Positions 27,401 through 35,259 of a DNA stretch of 64,000 nt are shown here, piece by piece. Positions within the stretch are counted from its first letter, which is position 1, and each line of letters begins with the position of its first letter. Under the pieces are notes generated by a model that saw nothing but the letters and a program-made list of their open reading frames with translations, had not been told where the DNA came from and did not search any database. The stretch comes from Limisphaera sp026417315 (GTDB lineage Bacteria > Verrucomicrobiota > Verrucomicrobiia > Limisphaerales > Limisphaeraceae): the NCBI RefSeq assembly GCF_049537125.1, contig NZ_JBMVQY010000001.1:1612001-1676000 (forward strand). The letters are read 5' to 3'. Both the position numbers and the translations under genes were made by a program.

Positions 27401-28296
27401 CAGCGATCGAAAAGGCGGGCGAGTATCGACTCTACTACACGGGTCCCTTGATCAATCGCTATCGCTTCCGGCTTGGCGACAGCGAAGTCCAAGAGCAAAC
27501 GCCCGGAACCCGCGCCGGCCAGTGGCGGCTGGTGATTGCCTGGTTCGACGGAACCAACGCCAACATCCAAATGGACAACGGGCCGGTTTACTCCACGCCC
27601 GCATCCTTGCCGGAACCAACCGTCCACCCTGTCGTCGCGTTGCGGCTGGACCCCGGGGCGGGTGGGTTCGCGGCAGACGATCTCTTTTTCTTCCCGCGCG
27701 CATTGTCGGCTGCCGAACGGACGGCCATCTACCAGCTCGGCATCCGAAGGTTTGTCACCAACCTTTTGGAAAGTGCGCGGGAGGATCTTTGGTTCGAGCT
27801 CCGGGTCAGCCGGCTGCGTGGCAGCCCGCCCCAGTTCCTGGCCGGCCCGGAGAGCCTTCTGCGCTTCGAGGGTGAGTCTGCGGCATTTGAGCTGTCCGCG
27901 GTGGGTACGGCACCGCTGCGCTACCAGTGGCTGTTCAATGGCGCGCCGTTGCCCGGGGCCACGGACGCAGTGCTGTTCCTGCCGCAACTGACCGCGGCGC
28001 AGAGCGGGCTTTACGCCCTGGTGGCCAGCAACATCGCCGGCGCCGTGACCAGCCCGCCCGCGCGCCTCCAAGTGCTGGGTCGGCCCCGGCTCGAGGTCGT
28101 CCCGGAGCTTGTCCCGCCCGGCTTTCGGCTGGATCTGCCGCAGCTACCCGTGGCCAGCGTCTTGCAAGTTTCGACCAACTTACAGGACTGGGAAACGGTC
28201 TGGGACCGGCCGGCCGACAGTCCGGCCGCACAATGGTCCGTTCCCGTTTCTCCCGACCGACCGGCCGCCTTTTACCGGTTGCAGCTTCGGCGGTAG
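24418..28296 (+). CDS. Secreted GH123-like (DUF4091) protein with Ig-like and LamG domains
   Basis: Exported multidomain protein of 1292 residues. The N-terminus has an Arg-rich start and a hydrophobic signal (W-I-L-G-W-L-G-L-W-G-L-V-A-L-G). Residues 30-220 form a beta domain (A-R-N-E-Y-E-P-F-Q-L-V-L motif) typical of the segment before DUF4091. Residues 220-570 are the barrel, with Y-W-I-D-E-P at 331-336; adjacent Asp334-Glu335 corresponds to the catalytic Asp-Glu pair of GH123 N-acetyl-beta-galactosaminidases. Then follow two Ig-like domains (about 585-760), a carbohydrate-binding-like domain (about 765-905), a LamG-like domain (about 910-1120), a third Ig domain (about 1135-1225) and a C-terminal module ending F-Y-R-L-Q-L-R-R. 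Probable role: degradation of amino-sugar glycans. ATG 24418 gives the signal peptide. It stands alone. Confidence 0.85.
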   Translation: MQRRRWILGWLGLWGLVALGTPPIHDDSYGYRLPSPPDCSLWWCEAPYKVGRHRALPGAASETVWIEAARNEYEPFQLVLYPHQGLTNVTVQVEQDWAYATQASVTFAATNVEVRLVEYVPVEYASDAGGVPGWYPDPLLPMPAALTLPPGQQQPFWITVYVPKTQPAGIYAGYLRIDAEGWSEPVRVPVRLRVFDFTLSDVTHTRTLYDVAIPGVWHGPLDDAQRARVWDLYMDNFRRHRVSPQFPQRYAPLRWSWGTGQFAYDFTNYNRALTRYLDEFGFRDFVFMDEPWSIFEQPRYEPLYNSLFTLLMSGIAENLRRKGWMDRALSYWIDEPADSLLPFVRAGMHVHLHAAPDLRRLLTREPLPDLYGLVNAWVPLAVISIFNTTSERWFERIQAGEQVWWYVATYPKWPVPNYFIDHPAITHRIRFWLAERYGLQGDLYWDVNWYLDRQYQPIDPWTQTTVLNELGQPMGNGDGVLVYPPVKTPPSEPVVAGPIDSLRWELIREGLEDREYFWLLRELRRQAALRWGPVHPAVAAAENTRAEALQVASALTNYTLDVRQLLAARRALAETLERLHGPEPFWVEEPVAKVVDPGEAMILRCEALGWPPPVYHWYKDGALVMSSPEGRLRVPVVGIDTPGDYWVVASNVAGAVTSRVARVRGSWSVAPEIVVPPAPQTVRLGNPAVLTVVAVGRPPLEFFWFKDGELVQSDGPVGPTFLRSNTPPEARGLYHVVVSNDLGMVTSAPVRVAVVWDLLREPLLGSNASWHYHLTTEELAPDWPLDPERFLGWRTGPAPFGHGSSNAATILAREDGTAPATAAFFTELLVDDPDVPLEGHLACDDGAAVFVNGQEVFRLNLPTGPLGFDTSPSTLVDGPPLQADFFIAPQLLRPGTNLLAVQLHDYALPVAPLAVWPFDEPQSPWERLGGGLGWTAVGTGIVSGVGRWLGCVSNTAAADSWLELPDEPALRAQGPFTVGGWFAWDFGLVNTAARTAIEKAGEYRLYYTGPLINRYRFRLGDSEVQEQTPGTRAGQWRLVIAWFDGTNANIQMDNGPVYSTPASLPEPTVHPVVALRLDPGAGGFAADDLFFFPRALSAAERTAIYQLGIRRFVTNLLESAREDLWFELRVSRLRGSPPQFLAGPESLLRFEGESAAFELSAVGTAPLRYQWLFNGAPLPGATDAVLFLPQLTAAQSGLYALVASNIAGAVTSPPARLQVLGRPRLEVVPELVPPGFRLDLPQLPVASVLQVSTNLQDWETVWDRPADSPAAQWSVPVSPDRPAAFYRLQLRR

Positions 28297-28561
28297 GTCT
28301 CGGGGGGAAGTGACATTCGGCGGAGTTCGCGTCGGAAGACCCTGTTCAGGAAGCGTCACCACCTCGCGGGATCAGCCCGGTCCTGCGAAACATCCGCGCG
28401 TTTCAAAGGCCCAAACGACCCCCTCGCCGGGCTCACCGCCTTCACGCTTTACAGGGGCGGTGAAGGGAAGCCCGGTTGCTTGTCGGCCATTTGCTTCCTG
28501 GCGGCCCTTCACTGAACTGGCATCGCTTCCCGCCCGGCACCCGGCGGCTCCGCCGGGTCGG

Positions 28562-29005
28562 TCAGAAATTGATCGCCAGCAGTTTCAGTCCGGAAGCCGC
28601 GCCGGTCACGGGATCTCGCACCAGATTCTGCTCGCCGGGACCGGCCTCGGGTGGCGCCCAGGGGTTCAGCAACTGCAGCGGCTGCGGGCTGCGGATCAAT
28701 TGCACCAGTATGCCGCTGTATCGTCGCCCACCCACGGTTACTTCGTTGGGCCGTTGGAGCGGCTCCACCGACTTGGTCCCGAGCTCGCGTGCCAACCGAT
28801 TGACCAGCGATTCCGTCAGCGCCGAGCGAGGCGACCCGTTGGCCACATGAAACCCCTCGGGCATCGCCGGCGCGGGGTTGGTGGAGGCCGCGACGGCAGG
28901 CTGCGCGGCCGGGACCGGCGATGACTTCACGGGCTCGACCTGTTCCGCCGCAGTGGCCAGCCCGATCCAGCAAACCCAGCAGGCCATGAGCAAGCTCGTT
29001 TTCAT
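28562..29005 (-). CDS. Small exported protein of unknown function
   Basis: A 147-residue protein starting M-K-T-S-L-L-M-A-C-W-V-C-W-I-G-L-A-T-A-A, a signal peptide. An Ala/Pro-rich linker follows, then a globular part with R-L-A-R-E-L-G, V-T-V-G-G-R-R-Y-S-G-I-L-V-Q-L and a C-terminal G-L-K-L-L-A-I-N-F. I do not recognise the family. It lies 61 bases after the DUF2127-like gene on the same strand and may be co-transcribed with it and the glycyl-tRNA synthetase gene. ATG 29005 is chosen for the signal peptide. Confidence 0.65.
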   Translation of the reverse strand: MKTSLLMACWVCWIGLATAAEQVEPVKSSPVPAAQPAVAASTNPAPAMPEGFHVANGSPRSALTESLVNRLARELGTKSVEPLQRPNEVTVGGRRYSGILVQLIRSPQPLQLLNPWAPPEAGPGEQNLVRDPVTGAASGLKLLAINF

Positions 29006-29066
29006 GGGCGTCACCCCGGGCGGAATCTCCACCCGGACGGGCGCCTCGTCAACCCCCGAGGGGGCC

Positions 29067-29558
29067 TCAGCCGTGATGCCGGAAGAGGCGTTCCCGATTT
29101 GCAAGGAGGTACCAAACGATGCCGACGTTGATGACCAGCACGACGGCCACCGTGGGAGAGAACCGGTGCAGCAGTTCGTACACTTCAATGGGGATGAAGA
29201 AGGCCGATTCGCCAATGGCCATCCACCCGGCCCACCCGGCGCGCAACCAGAGCCCCACGCCTTCGGCCAGCGAAAAGAGGCTGTAGAAGAGCGTCGCCGC
29301 GGCCACCCACTGAATGCGCTCGGCCGACAGCCGACTCAACTGCAGGCCGAGGTCCACGAAGAATTGCTTTTCCGGATCCAGATGAAGGAACAACAACAAC
29401 TGGCGGAGCAGTGCCGGCAGGTTCCGATCCGAGAGTTGCCACACCCCCAGGGCCAGAAGCATGAGCAGCAGGGCCTTGCCCAGCTTGAACCAGATGATGG
29501 CGTACAACGTGGGCGCCCGGGTCCGTCCGGGGCCGGGATTGCGGGAGCGCCTGCTCAT
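29067..29558 (-). CDS. DUF2127-like small integral membrane protein
   Basis: A 163-residue protein with about four membrane helices (A-L-L-L-M-L-L-A-L-G-V-W near residue 30; A-A-A-T-L-F-Y-S-L-F-S-L; W-A-G-W-M-A-I-G-E-S-A-F-F-I-P; V-A-V-V-L-V-I-N-V-G-I-V-W-Y-L). F-K-x-x-K-A-L-L and E-G-x-G-L-W-L...W-x-E-x-F...P-x-E-x-Y-E-L fit the DUF2127 family, of unknown function. Here the first motif reads F-K-L-G-K-A-L-L, and P-I-E-V-Y-E-L is exact. ATG 29558 is favoured; the upstream frame overlaps glycyl-tRNA synthetase codons and is unlike the family. Confidence 0.75.
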   Translation of the reverse strand: MSRRSRNPGPGRTRAPTLYAIIWFKLGKALLLMLLALGVWQLSDRNLPALLRQLLLFLHLDPEKQFFVDLGLQLSRLSAERIQWVAAATLFYSLFSLAEGVGLWLRAGWAGWMAIGESAFFIPIEVYELLHRFSPTVAVVLVINVGIVWYLLANRERLFRHHG

Positions 29559-29626
29559 GGGTTCGAGGCGAACCGAAGTCGCTGGGGGCCGCCTGCGCAA
29601 AGGTTCTGAGACAGGTCGCCGGCCGT

Positions 29627-31222
29627 TTAACGCAGCCGTTCCTGCAACCAGCCCAGCAGATCGGCAATGGCCACTCGCGTCTGCTGCATGGTGTCCCGAT
29701 CGCGCACGGTCACGGTGTCCTTCAGTTCGGGGCCCTTCTCGCCGAGCGTTTCGAAATCCACGGTGACACAAAACGGTGTGCCGGCCTCGTCCTGGCGCCG
29801 GTACCGCCGCCCAATCGCGCCCGCGTCATCGTAGAACACGTTCATCCAGGGGCGGAGCAGGTCGCGAATCTGCAGGGCCTTCTCCACCAGGGCCGGTCGG
29901 TTCTTCAACAGTGGGAACACCGCCACTTTCACCGGCGCAATGCGTGGATGCAGTCGGAGCACCACCCGCGTTTCCAGCTCGCCCTTTTCATTGGGCGCCT
30001 GGTCTTCGTCGTAGGCATGACAGAGCAGCGCCAACGCCAGCCGATCCACCCCGGCCGAAGGTTCGATCACATGGGGGATGTAATACCCTTTGGCCAGCAA
30101 CTCGGCGTCCTGGCGGGCCAGGGTCTCGGCCTTGTCCGCTGCCTCGCCCATGCGGGTCAGATAGCCGAGGCGATGCCGGTAGTAGCGTTCCTGGAGCTCC
30201 TGTTGGCGCGAGGCCGGCAGTTTGGGCCAGGCCGCACGCAGCTCCTCGTCGAATACCGTCATGGGCTTGCCCGAGTAACGCTGATGCTGGCTCAGGTCGA
30301 AATCGCTGCGCGCCGCAATGCCCTCCAGCTCCTGCGTGCCGAAGGGGAACTTGAACTGAATGTCCACACAGGCACGGGCGTAGTGCGCCAGCTCCTCCGG
30401 CTTTTGCCAGTATTCCTCCAGCGTGGTTCGCGGCAGGCCGATGCTCTCGTAAAAGCGGATGCGTTCCTCCACCCAGTACTGGTGCCACATCTGCCAGCCC
30501 CAATTGGGCTGCGGAGAGCCCGGATGCCCGGGCCCGGTCGGCCGGGCCACCTCACCGTAAATGGCCTCGACGGCTTCGTCCGGCCGAATGAAAAACTCCA
30601 ATTCCATCTGCTCGAATTCGCGCGACCGGAAGGTGTAATTGCGCGGGGTGACCTCGTTGCGGAAGGCCTTGCCAATCTGGGCAATGCCGAAGGGGACTTT
30701 TTGCCGCGAGGTCTCCAGTACATTCTTGAACTGGGCAAAGATCGCCTGGGCGGTTTCCGGACGCAGATAGGCGACGTTTTCCTCGGACTCGATCGGGCCC
30801 ACGATGGTCTTGAACATCAGGTTGAAGGGGCGCGGCTCGGTCTTTTCTCCGTCGCATTCGCTGACCATTTTGCTGGGCTTGCGCGGACAGGGCGTCTCGT
30901 GGAGTTGGTCGGCCCGGAACCGGCCCTTGCAGGTTTTGCAATCCACCATGGGATCGCTGAAGGTGGCCACGTGCCCGCTGGCCTCCCAGATGCGGGGATG
31001 CATGATGATGGTCGCATCCAGCCCCACCACGTCGTCCCGCCACCGCGTCATCCACAGCCACCACTGCTCCTTCAGATTGCGCTTCAACTCGGCCCCCAGC
31101 GGACCATAGTCCCAAAAGCCGTTGATGCCGCCGTAGATTTCCGACGACGGAAAGATGAACCCGCGCCGTTTGCACAGCGCGACCAGTTTTTCCATGAGCT
31201 GCTGCGAGGCTGCCTGCGCCAT
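29627..31222 (-). CDS. glyQS: Glycyl-tRNA synthetase, single-chain (alpha2) type
   Basis: Class II aminoacyl-tRNA synthetase of 531 residues that charges tRNA-Gly. The N-terminal K-R-R-G-F-I-F-P-S-S-E-I-Y-G-G and G-F-W-D-Y-G-P-L-G are diagnostic of the eukaryote/archaea-type homodimer rather than the bacterial alpha2beta2 enzyme. Motif 2 is recognisable in F-R-N-E-V-T-P-R-N-Y-T-F-R-S-R-E-F-E-Q-M-E, and motif 3 around P-S-A-G-V-D-R-L. The C-terminal anticodon-binding domain starts near residue 410 (K-V-A-V-F-P-L). A partial zinc-binding insert has C-K-T-C and a later Cys. The start at 31222 (M-A-Q-A-A-S-Q-Q-L) is used; M-E-K-L nine residues later is an alternative. Confidence 0.96.
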   Translation of the reverse strand: MAQAASQQLMEKLVALCKRRGFIFPSSEIYGGINGFWDYGPLGAELKRNLKEQWWLWMTRWRDDVVGLDATIIMHPRIWEASGHVATFSDPMVDCKTCKGRFRADQLHETPCPRKPSKMVSECDGEKTEPRPFNLMFKTIVGPIESEENVAYLRPETAQAIFAQFKNVLETSRQKVPFGIAQIGKAFRNEVTPRNYTFRSREFEQMELEFFIRPDEAVEAIYGEVARPTGPGHPGSPQPNWGWQMWHQYWVEERIRFYESIGLPRTTLEEYWQKPEELAHYARACVDIQFKFPFGTQELEGIAARSDFDLSQHQRYSGKPMTVFDEELRAAWPKLPASRQQELQERYYRHRLGYLTRMGEAADKAETLARQDAELLAKGYYIPHVIEPSAGVDRLALALLCHAYDEDQAPNEKGELETRVVLRLHPRIAPVKVAVFPLLKNRPALVEKALQIRDLLRPWMNVFYDDAGAIGRRYRRQDEAGTPFCVTVDFETLGEKGPELKDTVTVRDRDTMQQTRVAIADLLGWLQERLR

Positions 31223-31299
31223 AGGGCCGCAGTCTTTGGGAACCGCCCGGGCCTGTCAAGGAAGGGGCCGCAGGGCGTTTCGGCCCACCGCGCCTTTCA

Positions 31300-31450
31300 A
31301 GCCTTGGACACTTCTAAAACCTCGGCGGGATGGCGAGCGTGCCCGGCAGGGGTAAGCCGAGGGAAACCACCCGTTTTTCGGGATCGTGAATCCGGAGCTC
31401 AAAAGCCGAAATCCGCCCTTTGCTGTCCGTGGATTGCACGGGTCCATCAA
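31300..31450 (+). repeat. Interspersed repeat family 1, copy A
   Basis: Core TGAATCCGGAGCTCAAAA at 31387-31404. It is preceded by TTGGACACTTCTAAAAC (31304-31320) and followed by an AAATCCGCCCTTTGC segment. Copy B at 32026-32165 repeats this order of blocks in the same orientation, and copies C-E at 37.7-38.4 kb repeat it inverted. Copies are strongly diverged. Confidence 0.6.
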
Positions 31451-31520
31451 CGCGCCGAAGGCCCATCCCTTCCTCAGCCCGGGACAAACGCCTCGGGGAC
31501 TCGGGCCGCTTAAAAGCCGC

Positions 31521-31670
31521 CGCGCCCTGAAAGGGCGCAACGCGTTGACACCCACGCAGGGCCCGGGCCTGTCAAAACGAATCCCGCCCCTTCAGGGCGG
31601 CGTGATTCTGGTTTGCCTGCCCGCTCTGGGCATTGCATTGGGCTGATGAATCCTCGCCCCGTTGGGGCGG
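31521..31670. repeat. Hairpin-rich repeat family 2, first copy
   Basis: GCGCCCTGAAAGGGCGCAAC (31523-31542) is a perfect GC hairpin followed by CGCG. Similar hairpins follow (CCCCTTCAGGGCGG near 31589, CGCCCCGTTGGGGCGG near 31654). A diverged relative, CGCGCTGAAGGGCGCAATGC, is at 38163-38182. It does not encode a recognisable protein. Confidence 0.5.
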
Positions 31671-32025
31671 ACGCGCCACGACCCAAGGCGCAACCGTTGG
31701 TCCGTGATGGGCGCAATCTCGTTGTTCCAAGCGGGCCCTGCTCTGGCGAGTTTCCCCTCCCGACGGGCCAACGATAAGGCGCGGTGGAGACGCAACCCCT
31801 CGCGCAGCTTCTGGGCAGTCCGGTTGCTCGAGCGCCACCTCGGGCTCATACCCCGCGCCAATGTCGGACAAACTCGCGGGGCGCCGAGGGCGCGAACCTT
31901 ACCGACCCCTGATGGGTTGGGTGGGAATCGATTGGTTGGGGTTGTTTTGGAGAATCGTCACCTGGATCCTTGCCGCAGGCAGGCTCGTCGGCGCAGCGAA
32001 TCGGCTGTCCGACGCATTCCTGGTT

Positions 32026-32165
32026 TTTGGACACTCGTGAAACCCCGGTCGAATTTTGGGCCTCCCCGCCACCGGAGATTCGAAGGTAAACGACCGTTGC
32101 TTGAGAGTAGTTGAATCCGGAGCTCAGAAACGGAAGTGCGCCTTTTGCGTCCGGCGAAGCACGAT
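32026..32165 (+). repeat. Interspersed repeat family 1, copy B
   Basis: Core TGAATCCGGAGCTCAGAAA at 32112-32130, preceded by TTTTTGGACACTCGTGAAAC (32024-32043). It is in direct orientation to copy A, about 725 bases away, just upstream of xylA. Confidence 0.6.
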
Positions 32166-32243
32166 TCGGCTTGAACCGCCCCTCCAAGTGCGATAGCAAG
32201 CTCTTCCAACGAGCAAGCAATCGAGGAACAAGACACCGTCACC

Positions 32244-33557
32244 ATGAAAGCTGCCTTCCCCAAAATCGGTAAGATCCAATACGAGGGTCCCAAGTCCCGC
32301 AATCCGCTGGCCTTCAAACATTACAACCCCGACGAAATCGTCGAGGGCAAACCGATGCGCGAGCATTTCCGCTTCTCGGTGGTGTACTGGCACACCTTCC
32401 GCAATCCTTTGGCCGATCCCTTCGGGGTGGGAACGGCCATCCGGCCCTGGGACGACGGCACCAATTCCATCGCCAACGCCCAGCGCCGGGTCCGCGTGGC
32501 CTTCGAATTCATGGAAAAACTCGGCGTGCCGTTTTACGCCTTCCACGACCGGGACGTGGCCCCGGAGGGCCGCAACCTGCGCGAGACCAACAAGAATCTC
32601 GACGCCGTCGTCAAGGTGATGAAGGAGGAACAGGAACGCACCGGCATCAAGCCACTCTGGGGCACCGCCTCCCTCTTCACCCACCCCCGCTACGCCATGG
32701 GCGCCGCCACCAGCCCGAACGCCGACGTTTTCGCCTACGCCGCTGCCCAGGTGAAAAAGGCCATCGAAGTCACGCACGAACTCGGTGGCGCCGGTTATGT
32801 CTTCTGGGGCGGCCGCGAAGGTTACAGCACCCTGCTCAACACGGACATGAAACGGGAGCTGGACCATCTGGCGCTGTTCCTGCACATGGCGGTCGAGTTC
32901 AAGAAGGAACTCGGCTTCAAGGGCCAGTTCTACATCGAGCCCAAACCCAAGGAACCCACCAAACACCAATACGACTCCGACGCGGCCGCCTGCCTGAACT
33001 TCCTGCGGCAGTACGGCCTGCTGGAGCACTTCAAGCTCAACATCGAGACCAATCACGCCACCCTGGCGGGGCACACCATGCAGCATGAACTGGAAGTGGC
33101 CGGCGCCGCCGGTGCCCTCGGGTCCATCGACGCCAACACCGGCGATGAACTCCTCGGCTGGGACACCGACCAGTTCCCCACCAACATCTACCTGACCACC
33201 CAGATCATGCTCACCATCCTGAAGTACGGCGGGTTCACCACCGGCGGCGTGAACTTCGATGCCAAGGTCCGGCGCGAAAGCTTCGAGCCCATCGATCTCT
33301 TCTACGCCCACATCGGAGCCATGGACGCCTTTGCCCGCGGCCTCAAAATCGCCGCGGCGATCCGCAAGGACGGTCGTCTCGCCGAGTTCGTCAAACAGCG
33401 GTACTCGTCCTGGGACAGCGGAATCGGTGCCGAAATCGAGGCCGGTCGCATGAACTTCAAGAAACTCGAGGCCTACATGCTCAAGAAAGGCGAGGCGGCT
33501 CCCAACACCAGCGGCCGCCAAGAGCTGCTCGAAAACATCATCAACGAGTTCATCTGA
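32244..33557 (+). CDS. xylA: Xylose isomerase
   Basis: Metal-dependent TIM-barrel enzyme that interconverts D-xylose and D-xylulose. The 437-residue length and the N-terminal extension before the barrel (M-K-A-A-F-P-K-I-G-K-I-Q-Y-E-G) indicate class II. The catalytic histidine segment is F-Y-A-F-H-D-R-D-V-A-P-E-G; W-G-G-R-E-G-Y, K-P-K-E-P-T-K-H-Q-Y-D and E-T-N-H-A-T-L-A-G-H carry the metal ligands; F-D-A-K-V-R-R-E-S and D-L-F-Y-A-H-I-G close the site. Xylulokinase and a xylose transporter are not adjacent, so the rest of the pathway is elsewhere. The gene is flanked upstream by repeat copy B. Confidence 0.97.
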   Translation: MKAAFPKIGKIQYEGPKSRNPLAFKHYNPDEIVEGKPMREHFRFSVVYWHTFRNPLADPFGVGTAIRPWDDGTNSIANAQRRVRVAFEFMEKLGVPFYAFHDRDVAPEGRNLRETNKNLDAVVKVMKEEQERTGIKPLWGTASLFTHPRYAMGAATSPNADVFAYAAAQVKKAIEVTHELGGAGYVFWGGREGYSTLLNTDMKRELDHLALFLHMAVEFKKELGFKGQFYIEPKPKEPTKHQYDSDAAACLNFLRQYGLLEHFKLNIETNHATLAGHTMQHELEVAGAAGALGSIDANTGDELLGWDTDQFPTNIYLTTQIMLTILKYGGFTTGGVNFDAKVRRESFEPIDLFYAHIGAMDAFARGLKIAAAIRKDGRLAEFVKQRYSSWDSGIGAEIEAGRMNFKKLEAYMLKKGEAAPNTSGRQELLENIINEFI

Positions 33558-33939
33558 CGCCCGGCAACCGGCGCCGGGGAACCGGCCGCCGCAAACCTCA
33601 ACTCCGGCTGCACGACTCCGGACTTCCCGTGGAGTCGGTGCGGCGAGTTGAACGTCGCAGTGCCGCCGATGCGGACACCTGCCGGGGAAGTACGAACGGT
33701 CGGGCAAACGCGCCTCTGCGCCGGCGCGACGGCGACGCCGGACAGCGCGGTGTAGCCCTGCGCCCGCGGCCCTGTCCGGGTGCCGGGAGAGTCCGTTGGC
33801 AGGGCGCCGCGGGCCCGGGCTGCTTTCGGATCGAAAGCGACGACACTTTGGGCCCCGCGTGCTGAAACGGCGGGCCCTTGGGGCGACCAAAGGTACCGGC
33901 CGTGCCCGGGCGTTCAGGACAGACCGTTGGACCGGAAGG
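33558..33939. other. Convergent intergenic region, nothing recognised
   Basis: GC-rich space between the 3' ends of xylA and the NmrA-like reductase gene. Short GC palindromes follow xylA (CCGGCGCCGG near 33569), but no T tract makes a clear terminator. Confidence 0.4.
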
Positions 33940-34785
33940 TCACCGCCATGCCGCGGCCTTCCGTTGTGCGAATTCCCGGAAGGTCATCGGTTTTCGGCCG
34001 CTCACCTGTTCCACGTCCGGGGTGATCCGTGCTGCGTGACCCGCCCGCACCGCGCGGTACAAGTTGGCTGCATACTGGACCGCCCCTTCCGGCAGCCCGG
34101 CCCTGCGGAAGTTCTCCAGCATTTGCTCCTCTGTCAGGGCGTGATAGGTAATGGACCGACCGGTGACCCGGGACAGAATCGCGGCGACCTCGGCGTGATC
34201 GAGCGCCTCGGGTCCGGTGAGATTGCATTCCCGGGGCGGAGAGTCCTTGCGGAACACCGCCACGGCCACGGCCGCAATGTCCTCCACAGAGATGAAACTC
34301 GTTTTGCCATCCCCTGCGGCCAACCAGATGCCTCCCTGCCGTACCATGGGGGCCAGGAATCCGGTGGAGAAATTCTCCATGAAAAAGTTGGGCCGCAGGA
34401 TGGTGAAGGGCAGTCCGCTGGCCATCAGGTGTCGCTCCACCCGTCGCAGCGGCGCCTCTTCCACCGCATCGACTCCCAACGCGGAGGTCAGCACTACGCG
34501 TCGCACTCCGGACCGGCGCGCAAGGTCGATCACCGGGTTCAGCTTCGCTGCCGCTTCCGGATCCAGGGGCGGCGCGATCAGAAACAGCCCGTCGACACCC
34601 GAGAGCGCAGGGGCGTGCGTGTCGGGTTGCTCATACACAAAGCGCACGGGCTCGACTCCGGGGTGAGAGCCCAATTTGCCGGGATCCCGCGCCGCCGCCC
34701 GGACTTGAAAACCCCCCGTCGCAAGCGCGGCTACAACCGCGCGACCGAGATTCCCCGTGGAACCAGTCACCAGGATCGTTTGCAT
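33940..34785 (-). CDS. NmrA-like NAD(P)H-binding reductase (QorB-like)
   Basis: Atypical short-chain dehydrogenase of 281 residues with the Rossmann motif T-G-S-T-G-N-L-G-R at residues 7-15 and V-D-G-L-F-L-I-A-P-P, which resembles NAD(P)H:quinone oxidoreductase QorB/YtfG and NmrA redox sensors. R-P-N-F-F-M-E-N is the NmrA-family pattern that replaces the catalytic Y-x3-K. The C-terminal half fits the family (N-L-T-G-P-E-A-L-D-H, S-Y-H-A-L-like R-S-I-T-Y-H-A-L-T). It is divergently transcribed from an HxlR regulator 60 bases away, a common arrangement for qorB/ytfG-type genes and electrophile- or quinone-sensing regulators. The substrate is likely a quinone or other electrophile (inference). 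Confidence 0.85.
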   Translation of the reverse strand: MQTILVTGSTGNLGRAVVAALATGGFQVRAAARDPGKLGSHPGVEPVRFVYEQPDTHAPALSGVDGLFLIAPPLDPEAAAKLNPVIDLARRSGVRRVVLTSALGVDAVEEAPLRRVERHLMASGLPFTILRPNFFMENFSTGFLAPMVRQGGIWLAAGDGKTSFISVEDIAAVAVAVFRKDSPPRECNLTGPEALDHAEVAAILSRVTGRSITYHALTEEQMLENFRRAGLPEGAVQYAANLYRAVRAGHAARITPDVEQVSGRKPMTFREFAQRKAAAWR

Positions 34786-34835
34786 GGCCGGGAGCCTACG
34801 TTAACCTGTTCCCGCGCGTAAGACGGCACTTTGAA

Positions 34836-34859
34836 GTTACCAAGTATGCCCGAAGTAAC
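34836..34859. promoter_or_regulatory. Candidate HxlR operator (inverted repeat)
   Basis: GTTAC (34836-34840) and GTAAC (34855-34859) form an inverted repeat with a 14-base spacer in the divergent control region. It overlaps ATG 34846 of the regulator gene, so autoregulation would be by blocking transcription start or elongation. The short arms make chance possible. Confidence 0.25.
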
Positions 34860-35259
34860 CGGACCGAACCGCGTCCGTCGCGACCAGTGCCCCGTCCGGC
34901 ACGTGCTCGATCGAGTGGGCGACAAATGGAGTCTGTTGGTGCTGCTCACACTCCGGGGCCGGCGTCTGCGCTTCATGGAGCTCAAGCGCAGCATCGGCGA
35001 CATCTCTCAACGGGTGCTGACACAGACCCTTCGCAACCTGGAGCGCGACGGTTACGTAGAGCGTCAGATTCACCCCTCTGTCCCGCCACGAGTTGAATAC
35101 TTCCTCACCCCGTTGGGCCGCTCGCTCCTGGGGCCTGTGACCCGGCTGGTGGCCTGGGCCGACCAACACTTCGAGGCCGTAAGCGCCGCACGCCGACGTT
35201 TCGATGCGAAGTCCTGCCCACCCGCAGCGTCGCGAAGCGATGCCCCGCCGTCGAGCTGA
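34846..35259 (+). CDS. HxlR-family transcriptional regulator
   Basis: Winged-helix DNA-binding protein of 137 residues. It has the HxlR hallmark C-P-V-R-H-V-L-D-R-V-G-D-K-W-S-L-L-V-L near residue 15, F-M-E-L-K-R-S-I-G-D-I-S-Q-R-V-L-T-Q-T-L-R as the recognition helix region, L-E-R-D-G-Y-V-E-R, and P-P-R-V-E-Y-x-L-T-x-L-G as the wing. The N-terminal Cys of the C-P motif is the redox-active Cys in several relatives that sense quinones or aldehydes. It probably controls the divergent NmrA-like reductase gene and itself. ATG 34846 is preferred to TTG 34831, which adds five residues. Confidence 0.9.
   Translation: MPEVTGPNRVRRDQCPVRHVLDRVGDKWSLLVLLTLRGRRLRFMELKRSIGDISQRVLTQTLRNLERDGYVERQIHPSVPPRVEYFLTPLGRSLLGPVTRLVAWADQHFEAVSAARRRFDAKSCPPAASRSDAPPSS

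Larger units (their letters stand above)
31223..32243. other. 1-kb gene-poor region with decayed repeats
   Basis: No convincing gene lies between glyQS and xylA. The region contains two diverged direct copies of one repeat (about 31300-31450 and 32026-32165) and a hairpin-rich element of a second kind (about 31521-31670). Promoters for both divergent genes should be at the two edges, but I could not fix them. Confidence 0.55.

Noticed and set aside
31223..32243. Insertion-sequence remnant
   Set aside because: Repeats are present but no transposase codons, terminal inverted repeats or target duplications were found.
32124..33890. 588-codon minus-strand frame opposite xylA
   Set aside because: Xylose isomerase is unambiguous; the antisense frame is low-complexity Val/Gly/Glu-rich.
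34748..34762. CCCCGTGGAACC as a second parS half-site
   Set aside because: Only the right half matches; the left half is not complementary.
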